Shown in pieces: positions 12,678 through 23,500 of a stretch of DNA of 64,000 nt. Positions within the stretch are counted from its first letter, which is position 1. The number at the start of each line of letters is the position of its first letter. The translations under genes and the position numbers were made by a program. The notes beneath the pieces were generated by a model. It ran no database searches, was not told the DNA's origin, and was given only the letters and a program-made list of their open reading frames with translations. This DNA is from Pristionchus mayeri. Taxonomy: Eukaryota > Nematoda > Chromadorea > Rhabditida > Neodiplogasteridae. Where the stretch lies: contig BTRK01000004.1 in the NCBI GenBank assembly GCA_036245805.1, positions 47,060,690 through 47,124,689 on the forward strand, given 5' to 3'.

Positions 12678-13560
12678 GTTTAGCCCATGATGGTAGCTTT
12701 CATTGTATGAAAAGAACGGCCTTCTATCTTTATTTTAAACGGAGATATGATCATTTTAATGGGCGCGATTTTACAGTTGAAAAGTGATAGTACCAGTGAT
12801 AGCCTTCTGAATCTCGACGATACGACAGTTTGATGAGGAAGGAAGATAGATGGAGAGTGAGAGATATAAAGGTGATCCCTTCTGAAGACAAGTGGCCCCA
12901 GCACAAACCGGTGATGTGATGTGCGTTTGAAAGGGAAGGTGGAGAAGTTGAATAGAGGAATGACAAATGGAACGTAAGGTGCAATGGTGGAAACTGAAAG
13001 ATAGAGAGATCAGAGATCAGCTCGAGAGAGAGATTATTGTCACGGGAGCACTGGGGCTAATGAATCACGAGATGAGCGTTGACGAAGTATGGGGAGAGAC
13101 GAAGTAATGTGTTATAAAATGTGCAGAGATACTTGGTTCCACAAAAGGGATAAGAAGAGAGAACCATAAATCGTGGTTTTGGAAAGATGAAAATGCGCGA
13201 GTGGCGAAGAAAAGAACGAAGCATTCAAGAAGTGGTTCAGAAGGAAGAGTGCAGAAAGTAAGAATGTGTATATGAGACGAATCGCGAGAGAATCGACCAT
13301 TTTAGGGGTTGAGCGGCAGTGAAATTAAAGATCAACCTATCCTACTGAGATTTTGGCACAAAGTAATTCAAATGATGCTCTTTCAAACCGCGTCGTCAGA
13401 ATTTTGATAGCTATCCTCATCTTCGATATTCAGAAGGCCAAATTTGGTACTGTCACATTTCAACAGTCAAATCGCGCTCACTTAAATGATCATAAATCAC
13501 TTTAAAATAAAGATAGAAGGTCGCACTTTTTTACATCGAAGGCTACCATCATGTACTACA
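12678..13560. repeat. Diverged inverted repeat flanking a LINE remnant
   Basis: The left arm at about 12,678-12,816 and the right arm at about 13,419-13,560 are reverse complements at roughly three-quarters identity. Shared landmarks are CTACCATCATG, AAATAAAGATAGAAGG, TCAAATCGCGC and ATTCAGAAGG. The roughly 600 bp between them is the decayed retrotransposon remnant. This looks like an older foldback element invaded by a LINE, but ends and target duplications are not resolved. Confidence 0.6.
12820..13325 (+). pseudogene. Decayed LINE remnant: end of endonuclease and linker
   Basis: Pieces of protein in shifting frames match the order seen in RTE/jockey-like polyproteins: YDSLMRKEDRWRVRDIKV, then VIPSEDKWPQHKPVM (near 12,865-12,920, the conserved end of the endonuclease), VWGETK, CAEILGSTKGIRRE (near 13,110-13,155), KSWFWKDENARVAKK and EAFKKWFRRKSAESK (near 13,215-13,260). 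Several stops and at least two frame changes lie between them. This family differs from the RTE copy at 5,877 (different linker text). The identification rests on recalled family pattern, not on an alignment. Confidence 0.7.
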
Positions 13561-13570
13561 ACTTTTATGT

Positions 13571-14081
13571 TAATATTTTATGTTTGCGATTTCTGGATCA
13601 TGAAATCACACTTTGGAAGACCAGTTCAATTGGGTCACCTATTGTTCCGTGGGTCATTCTGTGTGAATAGTTTAGCAAATGTTAAGAATATGGGAGTGAA
13701 GAAAACGCATGTTCAGAGGGTGAGCGGTCGATTCTTAAAATCCATTCATATCTTCAATGTTTTGTTTAATTCCAATACGATGAGCATCCATGACGGGGCG
13801 AAGGGGGGAAACGAAGTTAAAGAAATGATGTGAGAAATGAAGTGAAGAGTTGGCAGCAGGGAAGAAGCGATAGGAAATACCATAGCTTGTCAAATTTTTA
13901 AATCGATTTCTATAGAAACACTATCCCATATTTACACACGAGACTGTGCATCGAAGCACTATCGATTGATCCGAAAAGTGAATATCTCAGAGTCGAAGCA
14001 AAGGCGTGGTAATTATTGTGTTTGATGACGTAATTAATAAACAGAACGAAATGAGATGTATGATATTTATCCATCAGCTGC
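13571..14081. other. Spacer, no gene supported
   Basis: Low-complexity purine-rich stretch followed by AT-rich sequence up to the 3' end of the neighbouring minus-strand gene. Nothing else recognised. Confidence 0.45.
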
Positions 14082-17078
14082 TCAATAGACAACAATCATA
14101 GTCGAAGCAATCACAGCAAGTGCCATAATGAAGGAGACTGCACCAACTGCATCGGGTTTGGTGGTAGTGGAATGCGCTGGTGCACTCCGGGTTGGTGTCT
14201 CCGTGACTGTATTGGAAGCTTTAGGGACTGTCTTCCCATTCGAGGCATCAGGGACTGTCACCCCTTTGGAGGTCTCAGTAACTGTATCTCCGTGGGAATG
14301 CTCAGTCATTTCCCTACTAGCAGGCGACGCAGTAGTAGTGGAAAGAGGTGTATCCTCGGTACTACGATGTTCAGTTGCTGTAGTGGGCTCAGCACGCTGT
14401 TCCTCGGTTGTTGTCGAAGTGGACGGAGCTGTAGTCGCTGGAAAAATTTCATTGATCTGGTTCGTTTCAGATTTCGAGAAACGACAGTGTCATTTGTATT
14501 ATATGTATTCTATCGACTGTTCTACCGGCAGGAGATTGTATAGAGTTAAAAGGAGGTTACACCATTTTTCTAATAATTGATCAGATTATTACCACTGAGA
14601 CGCGCTTCAGGATCGTCGTTGCATAGCTGTGAAAAGCAGCAGCATTTATCACCCCATTCCACCAAAAGGCATCCAACCCCGAGCTAAAAGATTATAAATT
14701 TACTCTTCCCATTAGATATTGCTTCCCACATATATATGAGGCTGGTTGCCTAAGAATCAGAAAATGTCTGGCACACTGAAATTTTGAAAACTTGTGGAGA
14801 GGGGTTATCGAGGATGCTGATCATGATGGTACACTTCATTTTGCACCAATTCGACCGGTGCAGCCGGGCTGCATGTCGGCTGTTTTTCACAGAATGTCAT
14901 ATCTCAAGAAGTAAACAAGCTATTGACACGCAATTTTTATACTACGTTAATTTGATGACGCTGATTCTGCAAATGTAAAAATGTTAATCAATTTCCATGT
15001 TCGAGAAAAATAAAGGGTATGTTCTCGAATACCAGCCGAATGCGGCACTAGCTTTTTATACCACTAGATGCGCCGTGCTCGTACGATAATTTTTCGTATG
15101 CTATGTGTGAAGTTCTGAGGTGACTATTTTTTGCCACATGTCGTTTTCCATCTTCGTTTCGTTCTCCTCTTCCTCTCAACACCGTACAGCCGCACACGAT
15201 GAACGCAACCAATTGAGTTTCACTTTGTTCTCAAAAAGGATAAATGTGATACAATGTAAATCTTTCTTATTTTCGAATTGAAACTCAACTGGTCATTTCA
15301 TTTGCCATTCATTGCGTGCGGCTGCGTGATGTTGAGAGGAAGAGGAGAACGAAACGAAGATGGAAAACGACATGTAGCAAAAAATAGTCACCTCAGAACT
15401 TCAAACATAGCATACGAAAAATTATCGTACGAGCACGGAGCATCTAGTGGTATAAAAAGCTAGTGCCGCATTCGCCTTTTATTCGAGAACATAACATTTA
15501 TTTTTCTAGAACATGGAAATTGATTAGCATTTTTACATTTTCAGATGTCGTGTCAATAGCTTGTTTACTTTTTGAGATATGACATTTCTGTGAAAAACAG
15601 CCGACATGCAGCCCGGCTGCACCGGTCGAATTGGTGCAAAATGAAGTGTACCATAATGATCAGCATCCTCGATAACCTCTCTCCACAAGTTTTGAAATTT
15701 TCACTGTGCCAAGCCTAACACATGATTGTTCGATTCTTAGGCAACCAGCCTCATATTAGGTTGATTCATAAATTTCGCTCCAAGGCTTTTATAGTTTACT
15801 TGCTTGTGGTTCACTTGTGTTCAGAACCAGTTTGTTTATCTAATTATATGAATAAATTCCACTTCATTCCGCAGTAAGAAAAAAATGTTTCGAAAAAAGT
15901 GATAATTTGACCGGTTTTTGAGTGGTGTGTTCAATCAGCTTCTTAAACAAAACGAATGCGATACAACTGCTGTATTTTTGTGAAGTATTTTAATGAGAGT
16001 CATGGTTTTAAACACTTACAAACGGAATTTCAGACTCTCTCCAAGAGCTTGCGTAGTCAAAATGAGCGAAACCTGCCATCAAATTTAGAATTTTCGATTC
16101 TTCCAAATGTGGTTTTGACTTGCATGCTGAATCTCTACAATTATTCAATGGTATCATCATCATGATCATCCACTTCTGATAAATTAGAGACCATTAGCTC
16201 GTTCATCAGAAATGCGCAGTTCAGAGAAACAAATTCAACAAGATTCATGTACTCTTAACTATGAAAATTAAGTTCGAGCGAAACTTATGAATCAACCTAA
16301 TATTTTCTTTGAAATTATTTTGTAATTGTGTTAATTTTCTTTTTCTGCTACACACTTTCCAAAGAAATGACAAATTGTTTGTCCAAAATCCATTTCACAC
16401 AATTTCGGCCATCGAATTATTCGACTGCATAAATTTGATTAATGACGCATTTTAACTCACATCACACTCCATAGGGTGTGGGCATCTTAGCGTTCTGGAT
16501 TTATTAGTGAGGACATCTGTGATACAGAATTCAGAGTCTCCGGGATCAGTACTATTACCGGACCACGAATAGGAGCAATCGACCACCGTCTGTAAATTAG
16601 AGTTAATTATTTTGTTTGATGACGTAATTTAAAAAAAGCAAATTATTTGTTTGACTATGCAGGTACAGGTACTTTGTTGGATTTGCAGTAGAGTTCTCAA
16701 TATGAGATACTCGTCTCTTCATTTCGCACACTCTCTAGACCGGTCGAGCGGTGAGAGAGTGCACGAAATGAAGAGACGACCATCTCATATCGAACTCTAC
16801 TGCAAATCCAACAATGTACCTGTATAATCTGCTAGAATTGAGCTAGGAAAGGATTAAACAAATTCAAATAAACAAATTTAAATGGACAAATACTATCTGT
16901 GACTAACCATTGATGTGTGTTAGTCAAAAAAATTTATAAAGATATATCAAAACGAATGTTTCCTAACCTTAGTAAACTTTGGATCGCCTGGTCCAGAACT
17001 GAATCCCGAATAGCACTTGTGTGCGAAAGAGATGGAGATGAGTGTGAGAGTTAGGAGAGCACCTTGACTCACTCCCAT
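14082..17078 (-). CDS. Secreted, probably GPI-anchored cysteine-rich protein (ET/Ly6-like)
   Basis: Four exons splice perfectly in frame: 17,078-16,968, 16,589-16,461, 14,683-14,593 and 14,437-14,082, giving 228 residues. Residues 1-20 form a signal peptide (LLTLTLISISFA). The mature part opens CYSGFSSGPG and carries spaced cysteines (VVDCSYSW, EFCITD, RCPHPMEC, VGC) ending in GDKCCCFSQLCND, the CCC-x4-C(N) ending known from nematode ET modules and resembling Ly6 folds. A Thr/Ser-rich stalk of about 95 residues follows, then a hydrophobic C-terminus (VSFIMALAVIASTMIVVY) suited to a GPI signal. Intron 1 contains a palindrome and intron 2 (1.8 kb) a foldback plus a mariner-type element, yet the coding frame is untouched. 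Family assignment is from the cysteine pattern only. Confidence 0.85.
14735..15755. mobile_element. 1-kb foldback element (family F), copy 1
   Basis: An almost complete palindrome with arms of about 480 bp that are reverse complements over nearly their whole length, with a short unpaired centre near 15,225-15,270. The ends read TGAGGCTGGTTGCCTAAGAATC and its complement, flanked by TA on both sides, as expected for Tc1/mariner-type integration. No open frame of interest. It lies in intron 2 of the cysteine-rich gene. A relative with the same ends lies at 43,064-44,076. Confidence 0.87.
15756..16300. mobile_element. 545-bp mariner-type non-autonomous element
   Basis: The ends are TTAGGTTGATTCATAAATTT and the inverted partner ending TTATGAATCAACCTAA; both sides are flanked by TA. 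It abuts the foldback element so closely that the two share the same TA dinucleotide at 15,754-15,755, so one jumped into the target duplication of the other. The short internal frame shows no clear transposase motif. Confidence 0.82.
16662..16822. repeat. Palindromic MITE in intron 1
   Basis: Arms of about 75 bp: AGGTACAGGTAC...TTGGATTTGCAGTAGAG on the left and CTCTACTGCAAATCCAA...GTACCT on the right. The centre is ACCGGTCGAGCGGT. Lies in the first intron of the cysteine-rich secreted gene. Confidence 0.82.
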
Positions 17079-17295
17079 TCTTTTCGACTCAGTGAACGGG
17101 AGTACGACTAAAAGAATTGCGATTAATTAGGGCTCATTTCAATGATCGAAATTAAATGTCTTAATTGAAGGAGGCCTACTCAAAATATTTGCTCGAGGTT
17201 GTCTGTGAGGTGTAGCTTCCCCCCATTTATAGGCCATTACTATGGCATGATGTGCCCCGGAAGATGCTCATAGCGGGGAAAGGAATATTGTAACC

Positions 17296-17390
17296 ATAGG
17301 TGTCCACGCCGGCGGCGTGCGCACCGCCTCACATGTGAGGCGGTGCGCAGCACCCCCTCGCCGCCATTTCTGGACACCTATGATTGTAAC
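17296..17390. repeat. GC-rich palindromic element
   Basis: CATAGGTGTCCA at one end pairs with TGGACACCTATG at the other. The centre GCGCACCGCCTCACATGTGA is an almost perfect palindrome (CACCGCCTCACATGTGAGGCGGTG). It sits about 220 bp upstream of the start codon of the minus-strand secreted gene, so it could affect its promoter; that effect is inference. Confidence 0.8.
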
Positions 17391-17403
17391 GCACTGTTTG
17401 TCG

Positions 17404-17592
17404 AATCATAAGGTAGCGGTGCAGGAAACTTTCGAACCCTAGTGACCTACTCCTCCCTCCATTCTAGTTGAACTTCGATCTTTCGCTATCCGACGTCACT
17501 TGGTACGTCGGATAGCGAAAGATCGAAGTTCAACTAGAATGGAGGGAGGAGTAGGTCACTAGGTTTCGAAAGTTTCCTGCACCGCTACCGTA
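17404..17592. repeat. Head-to-head palindrome that seeds the 125-bp satellite
   Basis: One inverted unit (AATCATAAGGTAGCGGTGC through CTATCCGACGTCACT) faces one direct unit (ACGTCGGATAGCG through CACCGCTACCGTATGATT), separated by about four bases near 17,502. The direct unit runs straight into the tandem array, and only this first unit has an inverted partner. The structure matches a palindromic transposable element whose right arm was amplified. Confidence 0.85.
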
Positions 17593-20500
17593 TGATTAGA
17601 AAAAGCGTGCGTTGGCTCAGTGCCAAATGATGTCGGAAAGCGAAAGGTCAAAGTTCAACTAGAATGGAGGGAGGAGTGGGTCACTAGGGTTCGAAAGTTT
17701 CCTGCACCGCTACCGTATGATTAGAAAAAGCGTGCGTTGGCTCAGTGCCAAATGATGTTGGAAAGCGAAAGATCGAAGTTCAACTAGAATGGAGGGAGGA
17801 GTAGGTCACTAGGGTTCGAAAGTTTCCTGCACCGCTACCGTATGATTAGAAAAAGCGTGCGTTGGCTCAGTGCCAAATGATGTCGGAAAGCGAAAGATCA
17901 AAGTTCAACTAGAATGGAGGGAGGAGTAGGTCACTAGTGTTCGAAAGTTTCCTGCACCGCTACCGTATGATTAAAAAAAGCGTGCGTTGGCTCAGTGCCA
18001 AATGATGTCGGAAAGCGAAAGATCAAAGTTCAACTAGAATGGAGGGAGGAGTAGGTCACCAGGGTTCGAAAGTTTCCTGCACCGCTACCGTATGATTAGA
18101 AAAAGCGTGCGTTGGCTCAGTGCCAAATGATGTCGGAAAGCGAAAGATCAAAGTTCAACTAGAATGGAGGGAGGAGTAGGTCACTAGGGTTCGAAAGTTT
18201 CCTGCACCGCTACCGTATGATTAGAAAAAGCGTGCGTTGGCTCAGTGCCAAATGATGTCGGAAAGCGAAAGATCAAAGTTCAACTAGAATGGAGGGAGGA
18301 GTAGGTCACTAGGGTTCGAAAGTTTCCTGCACCGCTACCGTATGATCCGAAAAAGAGTGCGTTGGCTCCGTAAAAAGTGACGTCGGGTAGCGAAAGATCA
18401 AAGTTCAACTAGAATGGAGGGAGGAGTAGGTCACTAGGGTTCGAAAGTTTCCTGCACCGCTACCGTATGATTAGAAAAAGCGTGCGTTGGCTCAGTGCCA
18501 AATGATGTCGGAAAGCGAAAGATCAAAGTTCAACTAGAATGGAGGGAGGAGTAGGTCACTAGGGTTCGAAAGTTTCCTGCACCGCTACCGTATGATTAGA
18601 AAAAGAGTGCGTTGGCTCCGTAAAAAGTGACGTCGGGTAGCGAAAGATCAAAGTTCAACTAGAATGGAGGGAGGAGTAGGTCACTAGGGTTCGAAAGTTT
18701 CCTGCACCGCTACCGTATGATTAGAAAAAGAGTGCGTTGGCTCAGTGCCAAATGATGTTGGAAAGCGAAAGATCAAAGTTCAACTAGAATGGAGGGAGGA
18801 GTGGGTCACTAGGGTTCGAAAGTTTCCTGCACCGCTACCGTATGATTAGAAAAAGCGTGCGTTGGCTCAGTGCCAAATGATGTCGGAAAGCGAAAGATCA
18901 AAGTTCAACTAGAATGGAGGGAGGAGTAGGTCACTAGGGTTCGAAAGTTTCCTGCACCGCTACCGTATGATTAGAAAAAGAGTGCGTTGGCTCAGTGCCA
19001 AATGATGTCGGAAAGCGAAAGATCAAAGTTCAACTAGAATGGAGGGAGGAGTGGGTCACTAGGGTTCGAAAGTTTCCTGCACCGCTACCGTATGATTCGA
19101 AAAAGCGTGCGTTGGCTCAGTGCCAAATGATGTTGGAAAGCGAAAGATCAAAGTTCAACTAGAATGGAGGGAGGAGTGGGTCACTAGGGTTCGAAAGTTT
19201 CCTGCACCGCTACCGTATGATCCGAAAAAGAGTGCGTTGGCTCCGTAAAAAGTGACGTCGGGTAGCGAAAGATCAAAGTTCAACTAGAATGGAGGGAGGA
19301 GTAGGTCACTATGGTTCGAAAGTTTCCTGCACCGCTACCGTATGATTAGAAAAAGAGTGCGTTGGCTCAGTGCCAAATGATGTTGGAAAGCGAAAGATCG
19401 AAGTTCAACTAGAATGGAGGGAGGAGTAGGTCACTAGGGTTCGAAAGTTTCCTGCACCGCTACCGTATGATTAGAAAAAGAGTGCGTTGGCTCAGTGCCA
19501 AATGATGTCGGAAAGCGAAAGATCAAAGTTCAACTAGAATGGAGGGAGGAGTAGGTCACTAGGGTTCGAAAGTTTCCTGCACCGCTACCGTATGATTAGA
19601 AAAAGAGTGCGTTGGCTCAGTGTCAAATGATGTCGGAAAGCGAAAGATCAAAGTTCAACTAGAATGGAGGGAGGAGTAGGTCACTAGGATTCGAAAGTTT
19701 CCTGCACCGCTACCGTATGATTAGAAAAAGCGTGCGTTGGTTCAGTGCCAAATGATGTCGGAAAGCGAAAGATCAAAGTTCAACTAGAATGGAGGGAGGA
19801 GTAGGTCACTAGTGTTCGAAAGTTTCCTGCACCGCTACCGTATGATTAAAAAAAGCGTGCGTTGGCTCAGTGCCAAATGATGTCGGAAAGCGAAAGATCA
19901 AAGTTCAACTAGAATGGAGGGAGGAGTAGGTCACTAGGGTTCGAAAGTTTCCTGCACCGCTACCGTATGATTAGAAAAAGCGTGCGTTGGCTCCGTAAAA
20001 AGTGACGTCGGGTAGCGAAAGATCAAAGTTCAACTAGAATAGAGGGAGGAGTAGGTCACTAGGGTTCGAAAGTTTCCTGCACCGCTACCGTATGATTAGA
20101 AAAGGCGTGCGTTGGCTCAGTACCAAATGATGTCGGAAAGCGAAAGATCAAAGTTCAACTAGAATGGAGGGAGGAGTAGGTCACTAGGGTTCGAAAGTTT
20201 CCTGCACCGCTACCGTATGATTAGAAAAAGAGTGCGTTGGCTCAGTGCCAAATGATGTCGGAAAGCGAAAGACCAAAGTTCAACTAGAATGGAGGGAGGA
20301 GTAGGTCACTAGGGTTCGAAAGTTTCCTGCACCGCTACCGTATGATTAGAAAAAGAGTGCGTTGGCTCAGTGTCAAATGATGTCGGAAAGCGAAAGATCA
20401 AAGTTCAACTAGAATGGAGGGAGGAGTAGGTCACTAGGATTCGAAAGTTTCCTGCACCGCTACCGTATGATTAGAAAAAGCGTGCGTTGGCTCAGTGCCA

Positions 20501-23500
20501 AATGATGTCGGAAAGCGAAAGATCAAAGTTCAACTAGAATGGAGGGAGGAGTAGGTCACTAGTGTTCGAAAGTTTCCTGCACCGCTACCGTATGATTAAA
20601 AAAAGCGTGCGTTGGCTCCGTAAAAAGTGACGTCGGGTAGCGAAAGATCAAAGTTCAACTAGAATGGAGGGAGGAGTAGGTCACTAGGGTTCGAAAGTTT
20701 CCTGCACCGCTACCGTATGATTAGAAAAAGCGTGCGTTGGCTCAGTGCCAAATGATGTCGGAAAGCGAAAGATCAAAGTTCAACTAGAATGGAGGGAGGA
20801 GTAGGTCACTAGGGTTCGAAAGTTTCCTGCACCGCTACCGTATGATTAGAAAAAGCGTGCGTTGGCTCCGTAAAAAGTGACGTCGGGTAGCGAAAGATCA
20901 AAGTTCAACTAGAATGGAGGGAGGAGTAGGTCACTAGGGTTCGAAAGTTTCCTGCACCGCTACCGTATGATTAGAAAAAGAGTGCGTTGGCTCAGTGCCA
21001 AATGATGTCGGAAAGCGAAAGATCAAAGTTCAACTAGAATGGAGGGAGGAGTAGGTCACTAGGGTTCGAAAGTTTCCTGCACCGCTACCGTATGATTAGA
21101 AAAAGCGTGCGTTGGCTCCGTAAAAAGTGACGTCGGGTAGCGAAAGATCAAAGTTCAACTAGAATGGAGGGAGGAGTAGGTCACTAGGGTTCGAAAGTTT
21201 CCTGCACCGCTACCGTATGATTAGAAAAAGAGTGCGTTGGCTCAGTGTCAAATGATGTCGGAAAGCGAAAGATCAAAGTTCAACTAGAATGGAGGGAGGA
21301 GTAGGTCACTAGGATTCGAAAGTTTCCTGCACCGCTACCGTATGATTAGAAAAAGCGTGCGTTGGTTCAGTGCCAAATGATGTCGGAAAGCGAAAGATCA
21401 AAGTTCAACTAGAATGGAGGGAGGAGTAGGTCACTAGTGTTCGAAAGTTTCCTGCACCGCTACCGTATGATTAAAAAAAGCGTGCGTTGGCTCAGTGCCA
21501 AATGATGTCGGAAAGCGAAAGATCAAAGTTCAACTAGAATGGAGGGAGGAGTAGGTCACTAGGGTTCGAAAGTTTCCTGCACCGCTACCGTATGATTAGA
21601 AAAAGCGTGCGTTGGCTCCGTAAAAAGTGACGTCGGGTAGCGAAAGATCAAAGTTCAACTAGAATGGAGGGAGGAGTAGGTCACTAGGGTTCGAAAGTTT
21701 CCTGCACCGCTACCGTATGATTAGAAAAGGCGTGCGTTGGCTCAGTGCCAAATGATGTCGGAAAGCGTAAGATCAAAGTTCAACTAGAATGGAGGGAGGA
21801 GTAGGTCACTAGGGTTCGAAAGTTTCCTGCACCGCTACCGTATGATTAGAAAAAGAGTGCGTTGGCTCAGTGCCAAATGATGTCGGAAAGCGAAAGACCA
21901 AAGTTCAACTAGAATGGAGGGAGGAGTAGGTCACTAGGGTTCGAAAGTTTCCTGCACCGCTACCGTATGATTAGAAAAAGAGTGCGTTGGCTCAGTGTCA
22001 AATGATGTCGGAAAGCGAAAGATCAAAGTTCAACTAGAATGGAGGGAGGAGTAGGTCACTAGGATTCGAAAGTTTCCTGCACCGCTACCGTATGATTAGA
22101 AAAAGCGTGCGTTGGCTCAGTGCCAAATGATGTCGGAAAGCGAAAGATCAAAGTTCAACTAGAATGGAGGGAGGAGTAGGTCACTAGTGTTCGAAAGTTT
22201 CCTGCACCGCTACCGTATGATTAAAAAAAGCGTGCGTTGGCTCCGTAAAAAGTGACGTCGGGTAGCGAAAGATCAAAGTTCAACTAGAATGGAGGGAGGA
22301 GTAGGTCACTAGGGTTCGAAAGTTTCCTGCACCGCTACCGTATGATTAGAAAAAGCGTGCGTTGGCTCAGTGCCAAATGATGTCGGAAAGCGAAAGATCA
22401 AAGTTCAACTAGAATGGAGGGAGGAGTAGGTCACTAGGGTTCGAAAGTTTCCTGCACCGCTACCGTATGATTAGAAAAAGCGTGCGTTGGCTCCGTAAAA
22501 AGTGACGTCGGGTAGCGAAAGATCAAAGTTCAACTAGAATGGAGGGAGGAGTAGGTCACTAGGGTTCGAAAGTTTCCTGCACCGCTACCGTATGATTAGA
22601 AAAAGAGTGCGTTGGCTCAGTGCCAAATGATGTCGGAAAGCGAAAGATCAAAGTTCAACTAGAATGGAGGGAGGAGTAGGTCACTAGGGTTCGAAAGTTT
22701 CCTGCACCGCTACCGTATGATTAGAAAAAGCGTGCGTTGGCTCCGTAAAAAGTGACGTCGGGTAGCGAAAGATCAAAGTTCAACTAGAATGGAGGGAGGA
22801 GTAGGTCACTAGGGTTCGAAAGTTTCCTGCACCGCTACCGTATGATTAGAAAAAGAGTGCGTTGGCTCAGTGCCAAATGATGTCGGAAAGCGAAAGATCA
22901 AAGTTCAACTAGAATGGAGGGAGGAGTAGGTCACTAGGGTTCGAAAGTTTCCTGCACCGCTACCGTATGATTAGAAAAAGCGTGCGTTGGCTCAGTGCCA
23001 AATGATGTCGGAAAGCGAAAGATCAAAGTTCAACTAGAATGGAGGGAGGAGTAGGTCACTAGGGTTCGAAAGTTTCCTACACCGCTACCGTATGATCCGA
23101 AAAAGAGTGCGTTGGCTCCGTAAAAAGTGACGTCGGGTAGCGAAAGATCAAAGTTCAACTAGAATGGAGGGAGGAGTGGGTCACTAGGGTTCGAAAGTTT
23201 CCTGCACCGCTACCGTATGATTAGAAAAGAGTGCGTTGGCTCAGTGCCAAATGATGTTGGAAAGCGAAAGATCAAAGTTCAACTAGAATGGAGGGAGGAG
23301 TGGGTCACTAGGGTTCGAAAGTTTCCTGCACCGCTACCGTATGATTCGAAAAAGCGTGCGTTGGCTCAGTGCCAAATGATGTTGGAAAGCGAAAGATCAA
23401 AGTTCAACTAGAATGGAGGGAGGAGTGGGTCACTAGGGTTCGAAAGTTTCCTGCACCGCTACCGTATGATCCGAAAAAGAGTGCGTTGGCTCAGTGTCAA

